Part shown: positions 1 through 7,963 of the stretch, piece by piece | How the letters are laid out: the number at the start of each line of letters is the position of its first letter | Numbering within the stretch: the stretch's first letter is position 1 | Assembly: GCA_017937385.1 (NCBI GenBank) | Contig: JAGBDR010000024.1 | Span: 1 to 38,496, forward strand | Length of the DNA stretch: 38,496 bases | Source: Parabacteroides sp. | Lineage (GTDB): Bacteria > Bacteroidota > Bacteroidia > Bacteroidales > Tannerellaceae | Direction: 5' to 3' | Notes under the pieces: model-generated | Seen by the model: the letters and a program-made list of their open reading frames with translations, nothing else | Databases searched by the model: none | Told to the model about the DNA's origin: nothing | Position numbers and translations under genes: made by a program

Positions 1-47
1 CCAAAGGATTTTAAGTCCTTCGTGTCTACCGATTCCACCATTCGAGC
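1..47 (-). tRNA. tRNA-Leu (UAA anticodon), 3' part missing at window edge
   Basis: The reverse complement reads GCTCGAATGGTGG, then AATCGGTAGACAC (a class II D-arm), then a stem AAGGA / TCCTT around the loop CTTAAAA, which gives anticodon UAA. The 5' end is placed at 47 by alignment to the usual TGGTGGAATCGGTAGAC block of tRNA-Leu. The variable arm, T-arm and acceptor 3' half lie outside the window. It probably shares a transcript with the tRNA-Gly just upstream. Confidence 0.9.
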
Positions 48-68
48 ATCCCTTTCTCTTAAGAGATG

Positions 69-141
69 AGCGGAAGACGGGACTCGAACCCGCGACCCTA
101 ACCTTGGCAAGGTTATGCTCTACCAACTGAGCTACTTCCGC
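69..141 (-). tRNA. tRNA-Gly (GCC anticodon)
   Basis: The reverse complement folds as a complete 73-nt tRNA: acceptor GCGGAAG paired with CTTCCGC, D-arm AGCTCAGTTGGTAGAGC, anticodon stem AACCT / AGGTT with loop TGCCA giving GCC, and T-arm GCGGGTTCGAGTCCCGT. The discriminator is U and CCA is not encoded. It lies 21 bases upstream of the tRNA-Leu on the same strand, with one promoter upstream of both. Confidence 0.97.
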
Positions 142-168
142 GTTATCGCTTTGTTTTCGTTTGCGAGT

Positions 169-200
169 GCAAAGGTAGATGAAATTTTTGTTTCTGCAAA
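169..200 (-). promoter_or_regulatory. promoter of the tRNA-Gly/tRNA-Leu pair
   Basis: On the minus strand TTTG (197-200) is followed after 19 bases by TACCTTTGC (169-177). This matches the Bacteroidota primary sigma consensus TTTG-N19-21-TAnnTTTG. It sits about 28 bases upstream of the tRNA-Gly 5' end. Confidence 0.8.
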
Positions 201-237
201 TGTTTGGACAAAAAAATATGTCTTATTCTTGCATTTT

Positions 238-699
238 TTAGTTTATCACGACCCATTCCTGCCCGCCGGATGAACGGGAAGAGACCGCATACCTTCTTAA
301 AGGATATTTGGAAACCCCTTTTACCGGAGCACCGGAACCACCGTAAGCGGCTATGTCATACTCCGTTCCGCATTCGGGGCAAGTGGCCGTACCTGCACTG
401 TTCGGTTCGATAACGATGCTTCTTTTGGCTTCATGGGGACAACAGAGGTCGAAAGCGAAATAAGTCGTATTGCCATACGAATCGATTCCGCAAACGACCA
501 ATACGCCCGAAAAGCCGGTCTTTTCTCCGGCAGTACGGGCTTTGGTGATGGATTTGTGATTGTATATGCCTACTAAATCTTTGTCCTGATAGCGCAAGTC
601 TATTTCCAAATAGACTGGTGCATAAGGAATGTCCGATTCCTCAAACTTGGAACACGAGCCTGCCAATAGGATAAGTAAGCAAAATAGAAATCGTTTCAT
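238..699 (-). CDS. lipoprotein with a Rieske-like metal-binding motif
   Basis: 153 aa. The N-terminus (MKRFLFCLLILLAGSC) is a lipoprotein signal with probable lipidated Cys16, so the mature protein should be membrane anchored outside the cytoplasm. Residues 87-110 carry C-P-H, then 17 residues, then C-P-E-C-G-T-E-Y-D. This has the spacing of the Rieske [2Fe-2S] signature CxH-x(15-17)-CxxH, but the last ligand is Cys110 rather than His. Whether it binds iron-sulphur, another metal or nothing cannot be read from the sequence. It starts 3 bases after argH ends and is probably the last gene of that transcript. No link to arginine synthesis is evident. Confidence 0.75.
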   Translation of the reverse strand: MKRFLFCLLILLAGSCSKFEESDIPYAPVYLEIDLRYQDKDLVGIYNHKSITKARTAGEKTGFSGVLVVCGIDSYGNTTYFAFDLCCPHEAKRSIVIEPNSAGTATCPECGTEYDIAAYGGSGAPVKGVSKYPLRRYAVSSRSSGGQEWVVIN

Positions 700-702
700 C
701 GT

Positions 703-2046
703 TTATTCGGATAACAGCCGTTGTTCGGCTTCGTTTACTTGATTAAACGCGAAACCTTCTACAATATTTTGCATCAGGGCGGAAATCCGGTCATTGCATA
801 AATTACCGATACTTCCTTCGTGCGTATGGTGGACTTCCTTGACCGGAACGAATTTGCCCGCTTCTATGTTCAGTCCTACCTGCTTGTAAGCGTCCCGGAA
901 AGGCACACCTTCCAGAACGAGCCGGTTTACCTCTTCCACACTGAAAAGAAGCGCGTATTTATCATCTTCCAGGATATGTTCGTTCACTTTTACTTCCCGC
1001 ATCATGTGCGTAACCATGCGCAGGCAATCTTTCAATTCATCGAAAGAGGGAAGGAATACTTCCTTGATAATTTGCAGGTCGCGGAAATAACCTGACGGAA
1101 GATTGTTGCTGATCAGCGTGATCTGTTGGGGTAATCCTTGCAGCTTGTTGCATTTGGCACGAGTCAGCTCGAATACGTCCGGGTTCTTTTTATGCGGCAT
1201 GATGCTGGAGCCGGTCGTGAACTGGTCCGGCAATTTGATGAAACCGAAGTTCTGGCTGTTGAACATACAGGCATCGAAAGCCAGTTTGGAAAGTGTGCCC
1301 GCTATTCCTGCCAAGGCAAAAGCGACGGTCCGTTCCATCTTGCCGCGTCCCATCTGGGCATAAACGACATTGTAGTCGAGCGAGTCGAAGCCCAACAGGT
1401 CCGTTGTCATCTGGCGTTTCAACGGGAAAGAAGAACCATATCCCGCCGCGGAACCTAACGGATTGCGGTTGCAAACCTTATAGGCGGCCTGCATCAGTTG
1501 CAAATCATCGGCCAGGCTTTCGGCGTATGCACCGAACCAAAGGCCGAACGACGACGGCATGGCAATCTGCAAATGCGTATATCCGGGAAGCAGTACCTCC
1601 TTATACCGGTTGCTCTGCGAGATCAATACTTCGAACAGGCCGGATACCAGTCCTACGATTTCCTGGATCTGGGCGCGGGTGAATAGTTTCAGGTCCAGCA
1701 ACACCTGGTCGTTGCGCGAACGTCCGCTGTGTATCTTTTTTCCGATGTCTCCCAAGCGGCGTGTCAGCATCAGTTCCACCTGCGAGTGGACATCTTCCAC
1801 GCCCTCTTCGATTACAAACCGGCCGCTGTCGGCAACGGCATAGATATTTCTCAGTTCAGCAAGCAGGACTGCCAGTTCCTCTTTCGTAAGCAGCCCGATG
1901 CTTTCCAGCATGGTGATATGCGCCATCGAGCCGAGCACGTCATACTTGGCGAGATAGAGATCCATCTCACGGTCTTTGCCTACCGTAAAGGTATCCACTT
2001 CCTGGTCTACCTGTACATTCTTTTCCCAAAGTTTCTGAGCCATCAA
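703..2046 (-). CDS. argH: argininosuccinate lyase
   Basis: Splits argininosuccinate into arginine and fumarate, the last step of arginine synthesis, in the cytoplasm. The 447 aa are near the family's usual length. Fumarase-superfamily signatures are present: HSGRSRNDQV at 106-115, the GYTHLQ segment near 155-160 and the flexible-loop signature GSSIMPHKKNPD at 279-290 with the catalytic serine. Start may be either of the first two Met codons (2046 or 2043). It lies 8 bases downstream of the SRPBCC gene and 3 bases upstream of the Rieske-like lipoprotein gene, so it is probably co-transcribed from the pyrE promoter region. Confidence 0.97.
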   Translation of the reverse strand: MMAQKLWEKNVQVDQEVDTFTVGKDREMDLYLAKYDVLGSMAHITMLESIGLLTKEELAVLLAELRNIYAVADSGRFVIEEGVEDVHSQVELMLTRRLGDIGKKIHSGRSRNDQVLLDLKLFTRAQIQEIVGLVSGLFEVLISQSNRYKEVLLPGYTHLQIAMPSSFGLWFGAYAESLADDLQLMQAAYKVCNRNPLGSAAGYGSSFPLKRQMTTDLLGFDSLDYNVVYAQMGRGKMERTVAFALAGIAGTLSKLAFDACMFNSQNFGFIKLPDQFTTGSSIMPHKKNPDVFELTRAKCNKLQGLPQQITLISNNLPSGYFRDLQIIKEVFLPSFDELKDCLRMVTHMMREVKVNEHILEDDKYALLFSVEEVNRLVLEGVPFRDAYKQVGLNIEAGKFVPVKEVHHTHEGSIGNLCNDRISALMQNIVEGFAFNQVNEAEQRLLSE

Positions 2047-2054
2047 AAATACAA

Positions 2055-2465
2055 TTAATAAGACAAGGATGCCAATACAGTCGATATTTTGTCGATTGCA
2101 TCCTGTAATGGTTTGGATACCATCGGTTTGATAAATGAATTCAGTTCGGCACGGACGGTCAGTTTCATCCGCGTGTCGCCCTCGGCTACCTGTTTCAGTT
2201 GGATCCAGAGGAACAGGGGAACCGGCGAGTTCGTAGTCGTGAATTTGATCGTCTTGTTCGGCTCACGGTCCACGATCTGGAACGTGATCTTGCCTACCGG
2301 TGTGACAGAAAAACTGCAAGAGTCCTTGTCGAACTCGAAATCTTGAATCTTATCCTGCGGTATGCGGTCCCGCACCTTTTCCAAATTGGAGAGGTCGGAC
2401 AGCATATTGAAAATACGATCCTCGTTAAAGGGGATCGTTTTTATTTCGCTAACAAATTCAGTCAT
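2055..2465 (-). CDS. SRPBCC-family (START-like) protein
   Basis: 136 aa, no signal peptide. The pattern of an N-terminal strand (MTEFVSEIKTIPF), a helix with DLSNLEKVRDRIP, alternating strands and a long C-terminal helix (residues about 112-134) fits the SRPBCC/polyketide-cyclase helix-grip fold, which binds hydrophobic ligands. The actual ligand is unknown. It starts 6 bases after pyrE and ends 8 bases before argH. Confidence 0.75.
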   Translation of the reverse strand: MTEFVSEIKTIPFNEDRIFNMLSDLSNLEKVRDRIPQDKIQDFEFDKDSCSFSVTPVGKITFQIVDREPNKTIKFTTTNSPVPLFLWIQLKQVAEGDTRMKLTVRAELNSFIKPMVSKPLQDAIDKISTVLASLSY

Positions 2466-2471
2466 TTCCGT

Positions 2472-3113
2472 TTACTTTGCTTCGGGATTCCAGTTTGCCG
2501 GATCTTTGCGCCATTCCTGAAGGACGGCCACTTCGGATTCGTCAATGTAATCTGTGCGCAAGGCTTCTTCCAAAACGGCATCGTAGTTGCTTAATGTCGT
2601 CAAGGTGACTTTGGCTTCTTTGAAAGCCTCTACCGCAACGGGGAAACCGTATGTGAAGATAGCGACCATGCCGATCACGTCGCAACCGAAATTGCGGACT
2701 GCCTGTACGGCTTTCAAGCTGCTGCCGCCGGTAGAAACCAAATCCTCTACGATTACGACTTTTGAACCCGGTTTCAATTCGCCTTCAATCAGGTTTTCCA
2801 ATCCGTGGTCTTTAGGAGTGGAGCGGATATACACGAACGGCAACCCTAACAGGTCGGCTACTAATGCGCCCTGAGCGATTGCTCCGGTGGCAACACCGGC
2901 AATAGCATCGGCTTTTTCGTATTTTTCGCTGATTGTACGAGCCAGTTCCAGTTTAATAAAACTTCTGATTTCCGGATAGGAAAGGGTTTTCCTATTGTCG
3001 TTGTAGATTGGTGATTTCCAACCGGATGCCCATGTGAAAGGATTGGCCGGCTGCAATTTGACCGCCTTGATCTTTAATAATCTCTCTGCTACTAATCTTT
3101 CCAGTGTTTTCAT
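2472..3113 (-). CDS. pyrE: orotate phosphoribosyltransferase
   Basis: Converts orotate and PRPP to orotidine 5'-phosphate in pyrimidine synthesis. The 213 aa carry the PRPP-binding motif VVIVEDLVSTGGSS at 119-132 and the N-terminal orotate-side segment FTWASGWKSPIYNDNR at 26-41. Length is normal for the bacterial family. It is the first gene after a -7 box at 3145-3152 and is followed at 6 bases by the SRPBCC gene. Confidence 0.97.
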   Translation of the reverse strand: MKTLERLVAERLLKIKAVKLQPANPFTWASGWKSPIYNDNRKTLSYPEIRSFIKLELARTISEKYEKADAIAGVATGAIAQGALVADLLGLPFVYIRSTPKDHGLENLIEGELKPGSKVVIVEDLVSTGGSSLKAVQAVRNFGCDVIGMVAIFTYGFPVAVEAFKEAKVTLTTLSNYDAVLEEALRTDYIDESEVAVLQEWRKDPANWNPEAK

Positions 3114-3144
3114 ACAATCTAATAAATATGTTTATATTAGTCCG

Positions 3145-3152
3145 CAAAGGTA
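3145..3152 (-). promoter_or_regulatory. -7 promoter element upstream of pyrE
   Basis: The minus strand reads TACCTTTG (TAnnTTTG) 32 bases before the pyrE start. No good TTTG -33 box lies at the expected distance, so this is a partial match. Confidence 0.55.
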
Positions 3153-3236
3153 GATAAAGGGAATGAGATAACCTTGTAGTTCTTCAAAAAAATAAGCTGG
3201 ATATATTGTAGAACAGGTTTTGTCGGGATTTTCTCC

Positions 3237-3926
3237 CTACAAGGCTGTGCTAATACCGAAGAAGCTGATTCGGATGCCCGGTACCTCTTGGAGTGCTTGG
3301 GCGCAGGCACGGAGGGTGGAGCCAGTCGTGATGACATCGTCTATCAATATTATATGTTTGTCTTTCAGTGCATCGACATGGTTCAGGCGGAAGATCCCCT
3401 CCACGTTTTCCGACCGTTCGGACAGTTGTTTATGGGTTTGGCTTTCGGTCTTCTTGATACGGGAGAGCGAAGTGGTATCGATAGCGGTTCCGGTGACGGA
3501 TTGGATGCCGCGTGCGATCCATTCCGACTGGTTGTAACCTCTTTCCCGCTGCCGCTTCGGGTGGAGCGGGACCGGCAAGAGAAGATCGACGGTGTCGAAC
3601 AGGCCGCTTGTTTGATAGGCGAGGGCGGCCATGCGCCCTAATTCGTGGCCGAGCTGCTTGTTTCCGTGATATTTCAGGGAATGGATGAGTTTTTGCCCGC
3701 TTCCTCCCTGCTTGAAGTGGAGCCAGGCGGTGGCGGCGACGAACGGAACTTTCTCTTGAAAAAGCAGGCAAACCGGATTCGTTTTTAGAGCTGTAAAGTG
3801 TGTGTAGGGCAACTGCCGGATGCAATGCAGGCAGATATGCGCTTCCCCTTCTACCAAAGGGGTTTGACAAAGCAGGCAGAGGCGGGGAAAGAATAGGTTC
3901 AGGAGGTCATTCAAAATCATCTTCAT
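3237..3926 (-). CDS. ComF-family phosphoribosyltransferase-like protein
   Basis: 229 aa. The N-terminus has two CxxC pairs (Cys17/Cys20 and Cys32/Cys35), the zinc-ribbon of the double zinc-ribbon/ComF family. The C-terminal half is a type I PRTase fold with the PRPP motif HIILIDDVITTGST at 191-204. LHPKRQRERGYNQ at 121-133 is the family's conserved block. In naturally competent bacteria ComF takes part in DNA uptake; its role in Bacteroidota is unknown. The start overlaps the recX end by 20 bases, so the two genes are translationally linked. Confidence 0.9.
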   Translation of the reverse strand: MKMILNDLLNLFFPRLCLLCQTPLVEGEAHICLHCIRQLPYTHFTALKTNPVCLLFQEKVPFVAATAWLHFKQGGSGQKLIHSLKYHGNKQLGHELGRMAALAYQTSGLFDTVDLLLPVPLHPKRQRERGYNQSEWIARGIQSVTGTAIDTTSLSRIKKTESQTHKQLSERSENVEGIFRLNHVDALKDKHIILIDDVITTGSTLRACAQALQEVPGIRISFFGISTAL

Positions 3927-4398
3927 AGTCGTTCCCGTTGAACAATTGTTTCAGGCAACCACATGCATCTCGGGTCTCGAAGCCACGTCCGGCAGCGAAT
4001 CGCAGGAGTTTGGTGTAGACATCCCGGTCATCCTTGCCCCGGGTTGCTTTTTTCTTGCTTTTCAACAGGGACAGGAGCAGGCTGTGATATTCTTGTTCGT
4101 CGATGCTTGCCAATGCTTCCGAACGGATATCCGACGGAATGCCTTTCCGCTGCATCTCGTAGTTGATTTTGATGCGTCCCCATTTGTTGAAACGCAACTT
4201 GTCGTTCACGAAATAGCGGGCGAAGCGGCTTTCGTCGATGAAGCGTTCTTTCAACAGGCGAGCGATGATCCGGTCGCTTTCTTCTCCGGTCAGTCCTGCC
4301 GCCTTGATTTTCTTTTCCACGTCCTGGATGCAGCGTTCGCTGGCGGAACAATAGGCGGCTGCCCGATGGAGCATCTCTGATTCGCTGAGTTGTTTCAT
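3907..4398 (-). CDS. recX: regulatory protein RecX
   Basis: 163 aa from Met at 4398. RecX binds RecA filaments and inhibits their activity. The sequence is helical and basic with the family's repeating three-helix units, for example the LTGEESDRIIARLLKERFIDE and FARYFVNDKLRFNKWG segments. An in-frame start at 4500 exists, but its extra 34 residues lie inside prmC and do not look like RecX. The chosen start forms an ATGA overlap with the prmC stop. The 3' end overlaps comF. Confidence 0.88.
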   Translation of the reverse strand: MKQLSESEMLHRAAAYCSASERCIQDVEKKIKAAGLTGEESDRIIARLLKERFIDESRFARYFVNDKLRFNKWGRIKINYEMQRKGIPSDIRSEALASIDEQEYHSLLLSLLKSKKKATRGKDDRDVYTKLLRFAAGRGFETRDACGCLKQLFNGNDYEDDFE

Positions 4399-5243
4399 TT
4401 GCTTGCTTTTACGATTCGTTCCTTTCCGGATAAATCCCGGATCACTTCGATGTCGCGATACCCTTCCTTTGTCAGCATCTGCCTGGTTATCCCGGCACAT
4501 GCCGCGTTGATTTCAAAGTAGATCCGTCCGTTTTCGCTCAGTCTTTTCTGTCCGAACCGGGCGATGTGGCGGTAGAACAGAAGCGGGTCGTCATCGGGGA
4601 CAAAGAGAGCCAGGTGCGGCTCGTAGTCCAACACGTTCTTCTCCATCTCCTTTTTCTCCTCTTCCTTGATGTAAGGCGGGTTGCTGACGAGGATGTCCAC
4701 GGTGAACGGGAGGTTGGCCTCGGCCTTTTCCGGGTTCAGGATATCGGTTTGTATGAATGTGACGGTCGCTTGGTTGCGCATGGCGTTTCGCCGGGCCGTT
4801 TCGAGTGCATCGGATGAAACATCCGCCGCGATTACGGTGGCTTGCTTCAGGTTTTTCTGCAACGTGATGGCGATGCAGCCGCTCCCCGTTCCGATATCTA
4901 AGATCCGGACCTTTTTGCCGGCATTGTCGTGCAGGACCTGTTCGACCAGCTCTTCGGTTTCCGGACGCGGTATCAGGACGGACGGGTTCACCTCGAACGA
5001 CAAACCGCAGAAATCGGCCGTTCCCATTATGTATTGGATCGGTTCCATCCGTTTCAACCGTCTGACGATTGCATGGATTTTCGCTTTTTGCGCTTCGGGA
5101 ATTTCTGTTTCAGGGCAGCTCAGGTACTGATGCGGCAAGATACCGCACACCTCTTCCATGAGCAAGCGGATCAGGGCTTTGACCTCCGATACCGGATACA
5201 CCTCTTTGAGCGACTCTTTGATATATGCGAGGGTTTCAGTCAT
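4395..5243 (-). CDS. prmC: peptide chain release factor N5-glutamine methyltransferase
   Basis: 282 aa. Methylates the glutamine of the GGQ motif in release factors RF1 and RF2 using SAM. Visible motifs are IPRPETE at 91-97, the SAM motif I DIGTGSGC at 116-123 and the catalytic NPPY at 188-191. Met at 5243 gives a normal-length protein; the reading frame continues upstream to 5522, but that part runs through the promoter region and antisense to ribD. First gene of prmC-recX-comF. Confidence 0.95.
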   Translation of the reverse strand: MTETLAYIKESLKEVYPVSEVKALIRLLMEEVCGILPHQYLSCPETEIPEAQKAKIHAIVRRLKRMEPIQYIMGTADFCGLSFEVNPSVLIPRPETEELVEQVLHDNAGKKVRILDIGTGSGCIAITLQKNLKQATVIAADVSSDALETARRNAMRNQATVTFIQTDILNPEKAEANLPFTVDILVSNPPYIKEEEKKEMEKNVLDYEPHLALFVPDDDPLLFYRHIARFGQKRLSENGRIYFEINAACAGITRQMLTKEGYRDIEVIRDLSGKERIVKASK

Positions 5244-5259
5244 ACTTTTCTTTTGAAGA

Positions 5260-5291
5260 CAAAAGTAAGCATTAGATTGGTTCCGACCAAA
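5260..5291 (-). promoter_or_regulatory. promoter of the prmC-recX-comF operon
   Basis: On the minus strand TTTG (5288-5291), 20 bases, then TACTTTTG (5260-5267), a full match to the Bacteroidota consensus. The predicted start of transcription lies just before the prmC ATG at 5243 and rules out the longer upstream reading frame. Confidence 0.8.
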
Positions 5292-5300
5292 AGAAAGTAC

Positions 5301-5366
5301 GCATGGAATTGTAATCCCATGCCCATGGAATTTTAGTTTCCTGCCTATGGAACTATGGTTTCTTCG
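5301..5366. repeat. three 22-bp repeats with CATGGAA core
   Basis: Units start at 5301, 5323 and 5345. They share (C/T)ATGGAA at the same place and then diverge: GCATGGAATT, CCATGGAATT and CTATGGAACT. The same 22-bp period and core recur at 17259-17346. The array fills the space between the divergent prmC and ribD promoters. Confidence 0.7.
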
Positions 5367-5375
5367 GCAGGAAAC
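5336..5375. repeat. 10-bp inverted repeat before the ribD -7 box
   Basis: GTTTCCTGCC (5336-5345) and GGCAGGAAAC (5366-5375) are perfect inverted repeats with a 20-base spacer. The right arm ends 2 bases before the ribD -7 box, so the pair could be an operator for ribD; that role is inferred. It overlaps the last two units of the 22-bp array. Confidence 0.6.
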
Positions 5376-5377
5376 TG

Positions 5378-5385
5378 TATTTTTG
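5378..5385 (+). promoter_or_regulatory. -7 promoter element of ribD
   Basis: TATTTTTG matches TAnnTTTG and lies 22 bases before the ribD ATG. No clear -33 TTTG is visible at 19-21 bases upstream; an inverted repeat occupies that position. No FMN riboswitch fold is seen, as the leader would be only about 15 bases. Confidence 0.55.
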
Positions 5386-5406
5386 TGCGGATAAAAACAT
5401 GAGAAG

Positions 5407-6450
5407 ATGATAGTCGAAGAGAAATACATGGCGCGTTGCATCGAGCTGGCGCGGGGAGGAGCGGGCCATACGGCTCCGAATCCGATGGTCGGTGCGGTGA
5501 TCGTGCATAACGGAAAGATCATAGGCGAAGGGTTTCATCGCAAGTGCGGTGAGGCACATGCCGAAGTGAATGCGGTGGCATCCGTGCGGGATGAAGCGCT
5601 TTTGCGGGATTCCACGATCTATGTGAGTCTTGAACCCTGTTCCCATTACGGGAAGACGCCTCCCTGTGCGGAGCTGATTATAAAGAAAGGTATTCCGCGG
5701 GTCGTGGTCGGTACGTTGGACCCGTTTCCGGAAGTGTCGGGGCGTGGTGTCCGTATGTTGCGTGAGGCGGGTATCGAGGTCGTGACGGGTGTATTGGAAG
5801 AAGAGGCACGTGCCCTGAATCCGGCTTTTATGACTTTCCAGATGCGGAAACGCCCTTACATCTACCTGAAGTGGGCACAGAGTGCGGACGGCTTTCTGGA
5901 TGTCCGGCGGGAGGATGCTTCCGAGCCTCCGGTACGGTTGTCTTCGGCCGAAACGTTCCGAAGGGTGCACCGGCTTCGTTCCGAGGTGGCGGCCATTCTG
6001 GTCGGGACACGCACGGCGTTGTTGGACAATCCGTCGCTGACCGTGCGGCATTGGGCCGGCCGTTCTCCGGTCCGGGTTGTGCTCGACCGGATGTTGAAGC
6101 TGCCGGCCGATGCGCATCTGTTGGATGGCACGGTGCGCACACTCGTATTCACGGCCCTTGAAGCTGAAAGCCGGCCGAATGTCGAGTATGTGCGGATTGA
6201 TTTCGGGCAGGAGGTCTTGCCGCAAGTCCTGCACTATTTAGCTGGGCAACAATTGAACTCGTTGATGGTGGAAGGAGGCGCAAGGTTGCTGGCGGGTTTC
6301 CTGGATGCCGGCTTGTGGGATGAAGCCTGGGTGGAAACGGCTCCGGTCGTTCTGGGCGCAGGCGTGAAAGCACCTGCCGTTCCCGGTGTGCTGGTTGCTA
6401 CGGAACAACGGGACGGCCATCTGTTGGCAAGATGGAGGCAAGAGATTTGA
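5407..6450 (+). CDS. ribD: bifunctional riboflavin biosynthesis deaminase/reductase RibD
   Basis: 347 aa. Deaminates 2,5-diamino-6-ribosylamino-pyrimidinone phosphate and reduces the ribosyl side chain, two steps of riboflavin synthesis. The N-terminal deaminase domain has the zinc site H51-A-E53 and C78 (LEPCSHYGKTPPC) with C87. The C-terminal domain (about 150-347) is the dihydrofolate-reductase-like reductase, with YLKWAQSADGF and a late LMVEGGARLL segment. It stands alone on the plus strand, divergent from prmC. Other ATGs just upstream hit a stop within four codons. Confidence 0.95.
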   Translation: MIVEEKYMARCIELARGGAGHTAPNPMVGAVIVHNGKIIGEGFHRKCGEAHAEVNAVASVRDEALLRDSTIYVSLEPCSHYGKTPPCAELIIKKGIPRVVVGTLDPFPEVSGRGVRMLREAGIEVVTGVLEEEARALNPAFMTFQMRKRPYIYLKWAQSADGFLDVRREDASEPPVRLSSAETFRRVHRLRSEVAAILVGTRTALLDNPSLTVRHWAGRSPVRVVLDRMLKLPADAHLLDGTVRTLVFTALEAESRPNVEYVRIDFGQEVLPQVLHYLAGQQLNSLMVEGGARLLAGFLDAGLWDEAWVETAPVVLGAGVKAPAVPGVLVATEQRDGHLLARWRQEI

Positions 6451-6525
6451 AGTGTATTTCCGATTGATTGACACTAAAATATTATAAATATTCCCCTATA
6501 TGAGGGATAAAGCAAAAAATGTTTC

Positions 6526-6533
6526 TACTTTTG
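6526..6533 (+). promoter_or_regulatory. -7 promoter element of the 6564 lipoprotein gene
   Basis: TACTTTTG matches TAnnTTTG. It puts the transcription start near 6540, downstream of an in-frame ATG at 6519 but upstream of the ATG at 6564, which supports the later start. It may serve the whole run through bamA. Confidence 0.6.
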
Positions 6534-6563
6534 TGCCTTTATATGCAACAAACTTATTTTTGG

Positions 6564-7952
6564 ATGAAAAATAGAATAGTACTGTTTATAGCCGGATGTT
6601 GTGCTCTGTTGTTGTCATCCTGTCTGGATTCGGAGGAGACGCAATATGAGTTGAGTAGAGATTGTCAGATTCTATCTTTTTCTTTGTCGAATGATTCTAT
6701 TCCGGGGCTGGAGGATGTCGTCTTTACGATCGACCAGGTGTCCGGACGCATCTTCAATATAGATTCCATGCCTTATGGGACGAAGCTGGATGAAAAAGTG
6801 GTTTGTACGGTGCAGTTGGCTTCGACGGTCTACACTTGCCAGGTCATGCAGGAGGCGATCAGCGATACGTTGAGCTATTGGAACAAGGAAGACTCGCTGG
6901 ATTTCTCCAAGCCGGTGAAGTTTGTGAACACGTTGTGGGATGGCCAGACCACAAAGACCTATTGGGCGCAAGTCAATATCCATCAGGTTGTGCCCGACTC
7001 GATGGTCTGGGGCCTTTACAAGGAAGGTATCGTAGACGGTGCTATCCAGGAAGAGAAAGTGCTCGTTTTCGGTGAAGGAAATGACGAGTCTTATTATATG
7101 TATACGCAGCCGGCCAACGCAGGCGAAGGCTATCGGTTGTACCGCTCGGCCGTTGCGGATGGACGGAACTGGACGGAACTGGCTGTTGCAGGCCTTCCGA
7201 CCGGCGAAATCCGTCTGTCTCAGATGACGGTCTATGCAGGTGCGTTTTACGCTGTTACGGAGAAGGGCGGCTTATACCGTTCGGCCGATGGCCAGAACTG
7301 GTCGCTGGTTGAAAATGCTCCGGTGATAAAAGCGCTTTTGGGTGCAATTCCTGTGGATAACGACTTTGTGGGAAGCGGCAAGCAGCCGTCGGCCCTTAGC
7401 GTGGTGATCGACAAGGAGGGCACGCTTGTTTACGGGGCTATGAATGAAGCGAAGGAATGGAACGAAGGAACCCTTCTGAACGACGGTTTCCCTCTGTCCG
7501 GTTTCGGCAATCTTACCTATAATTCCATGTTCCGTACCCGTCTGTTGGTGGTTGCCGGAAGAGATAAGGACAAGAACCTTACGAATACGGCTTGGGTGAC
7601 GGATGATGGCAAGGTTTGGGTAAAGCTGACGGATGAGGAAGCGGCGGCTCCTTTTGACAAACAGGAGGGTGTTGCAGTAGTTGAATATGACGATAAGCTG
7701 TTCATGTTGAGCGGAATCGATGAAACCGGCAAGGCTTCTTCCACCATTTACCTGTCGCGTGACGGAGGTATTAACTGGAGCGTTTCGGATACCTTGGTCG
7801 TGATGCCGCAGGAATTCAAAGCAAGAGGATTCTCGTCTATCCATGTGGATAAGGATCATTATATGTATCTTTTCGGCGGAAAAGAAACCAGCCGTTCGAA
7901 TGTATTGAACCAAATCTGGCGCGGTCGTATCAACCGCCTGGGTTTTAAATAA
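6564..7952 (+). CDS. DUF6242-like lipoprotein with Asp-box (BNR) propeller repeats
   Basis: 462 aa from Met at 6564. MKNRIVLFIAGCCALLLSSC is a lipoprotein signal. Residues about 25-150 form a beta-rich N-terminal region of the type named DUF6242 (recognised from memory, not searched). The rest contains Asp-box motifs, S-x-D-G-x-x-W-like: SADGQNW, TDDGKVW and SRDGGINW. These mark blades of a beta-propeller as in sialidase/BNR proteins. No catalytic residues for a glycosidase are obvious. It is probably exposed on the outer membrane or in the periplasm. Its role is unknown. It is followed at 11 bases by the barrel gene, then uppS and bamA. Confidence 0.75.
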   Translation: MKNRIVLFIAGCCALLLSSCLDSEETQYELSRDCQILSFSLSNDSIPGLEDVVFTIDQVSGRIFNIDSMPYGTKLDEKVVCTVQLASTVYTCQVMQEAISDTLSYWNKEDSLDFSKPVKFVNTLWDGQTTKTYWAQVNIHQVVPDSMVWGLYKEGIVDGAIQEEKVLVFGEGNDESYYMYTQPANAGEGYRLYRSAVADGRNWTELAVAGLPTGEIRLSQMTVYAGAFYAVTEKGGLYRSADGQNWSLVENAPVIKALLGAIPVDNDFVGSGKQPSALSVVIDKEGTLVYGAMNEAKEWNEGTLLNDGFPLSGFGNLTYNSMFRTRLLVVAGRDKDKNLTNTAWVTDDGKVWVKLTDEEAAAPFDKQEGVAVVEYDDKLFMLSGIDETGKASSTIYLSRDGGINWSVSDTLVVMPQEFKARGFSSIHVDKDHYMYLFGGKETSRSNVLNQIWRGRINRLGFK

Positions 7953-7963
7953 AGGATAGGCTC

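Noticed and set aside
5244-5522. N-terminal extension of prmC in the same frame
   Set aside because: It runs through the prmC promoter, the repeat array and antisense to ribD, and the extra residues have no family likeness.
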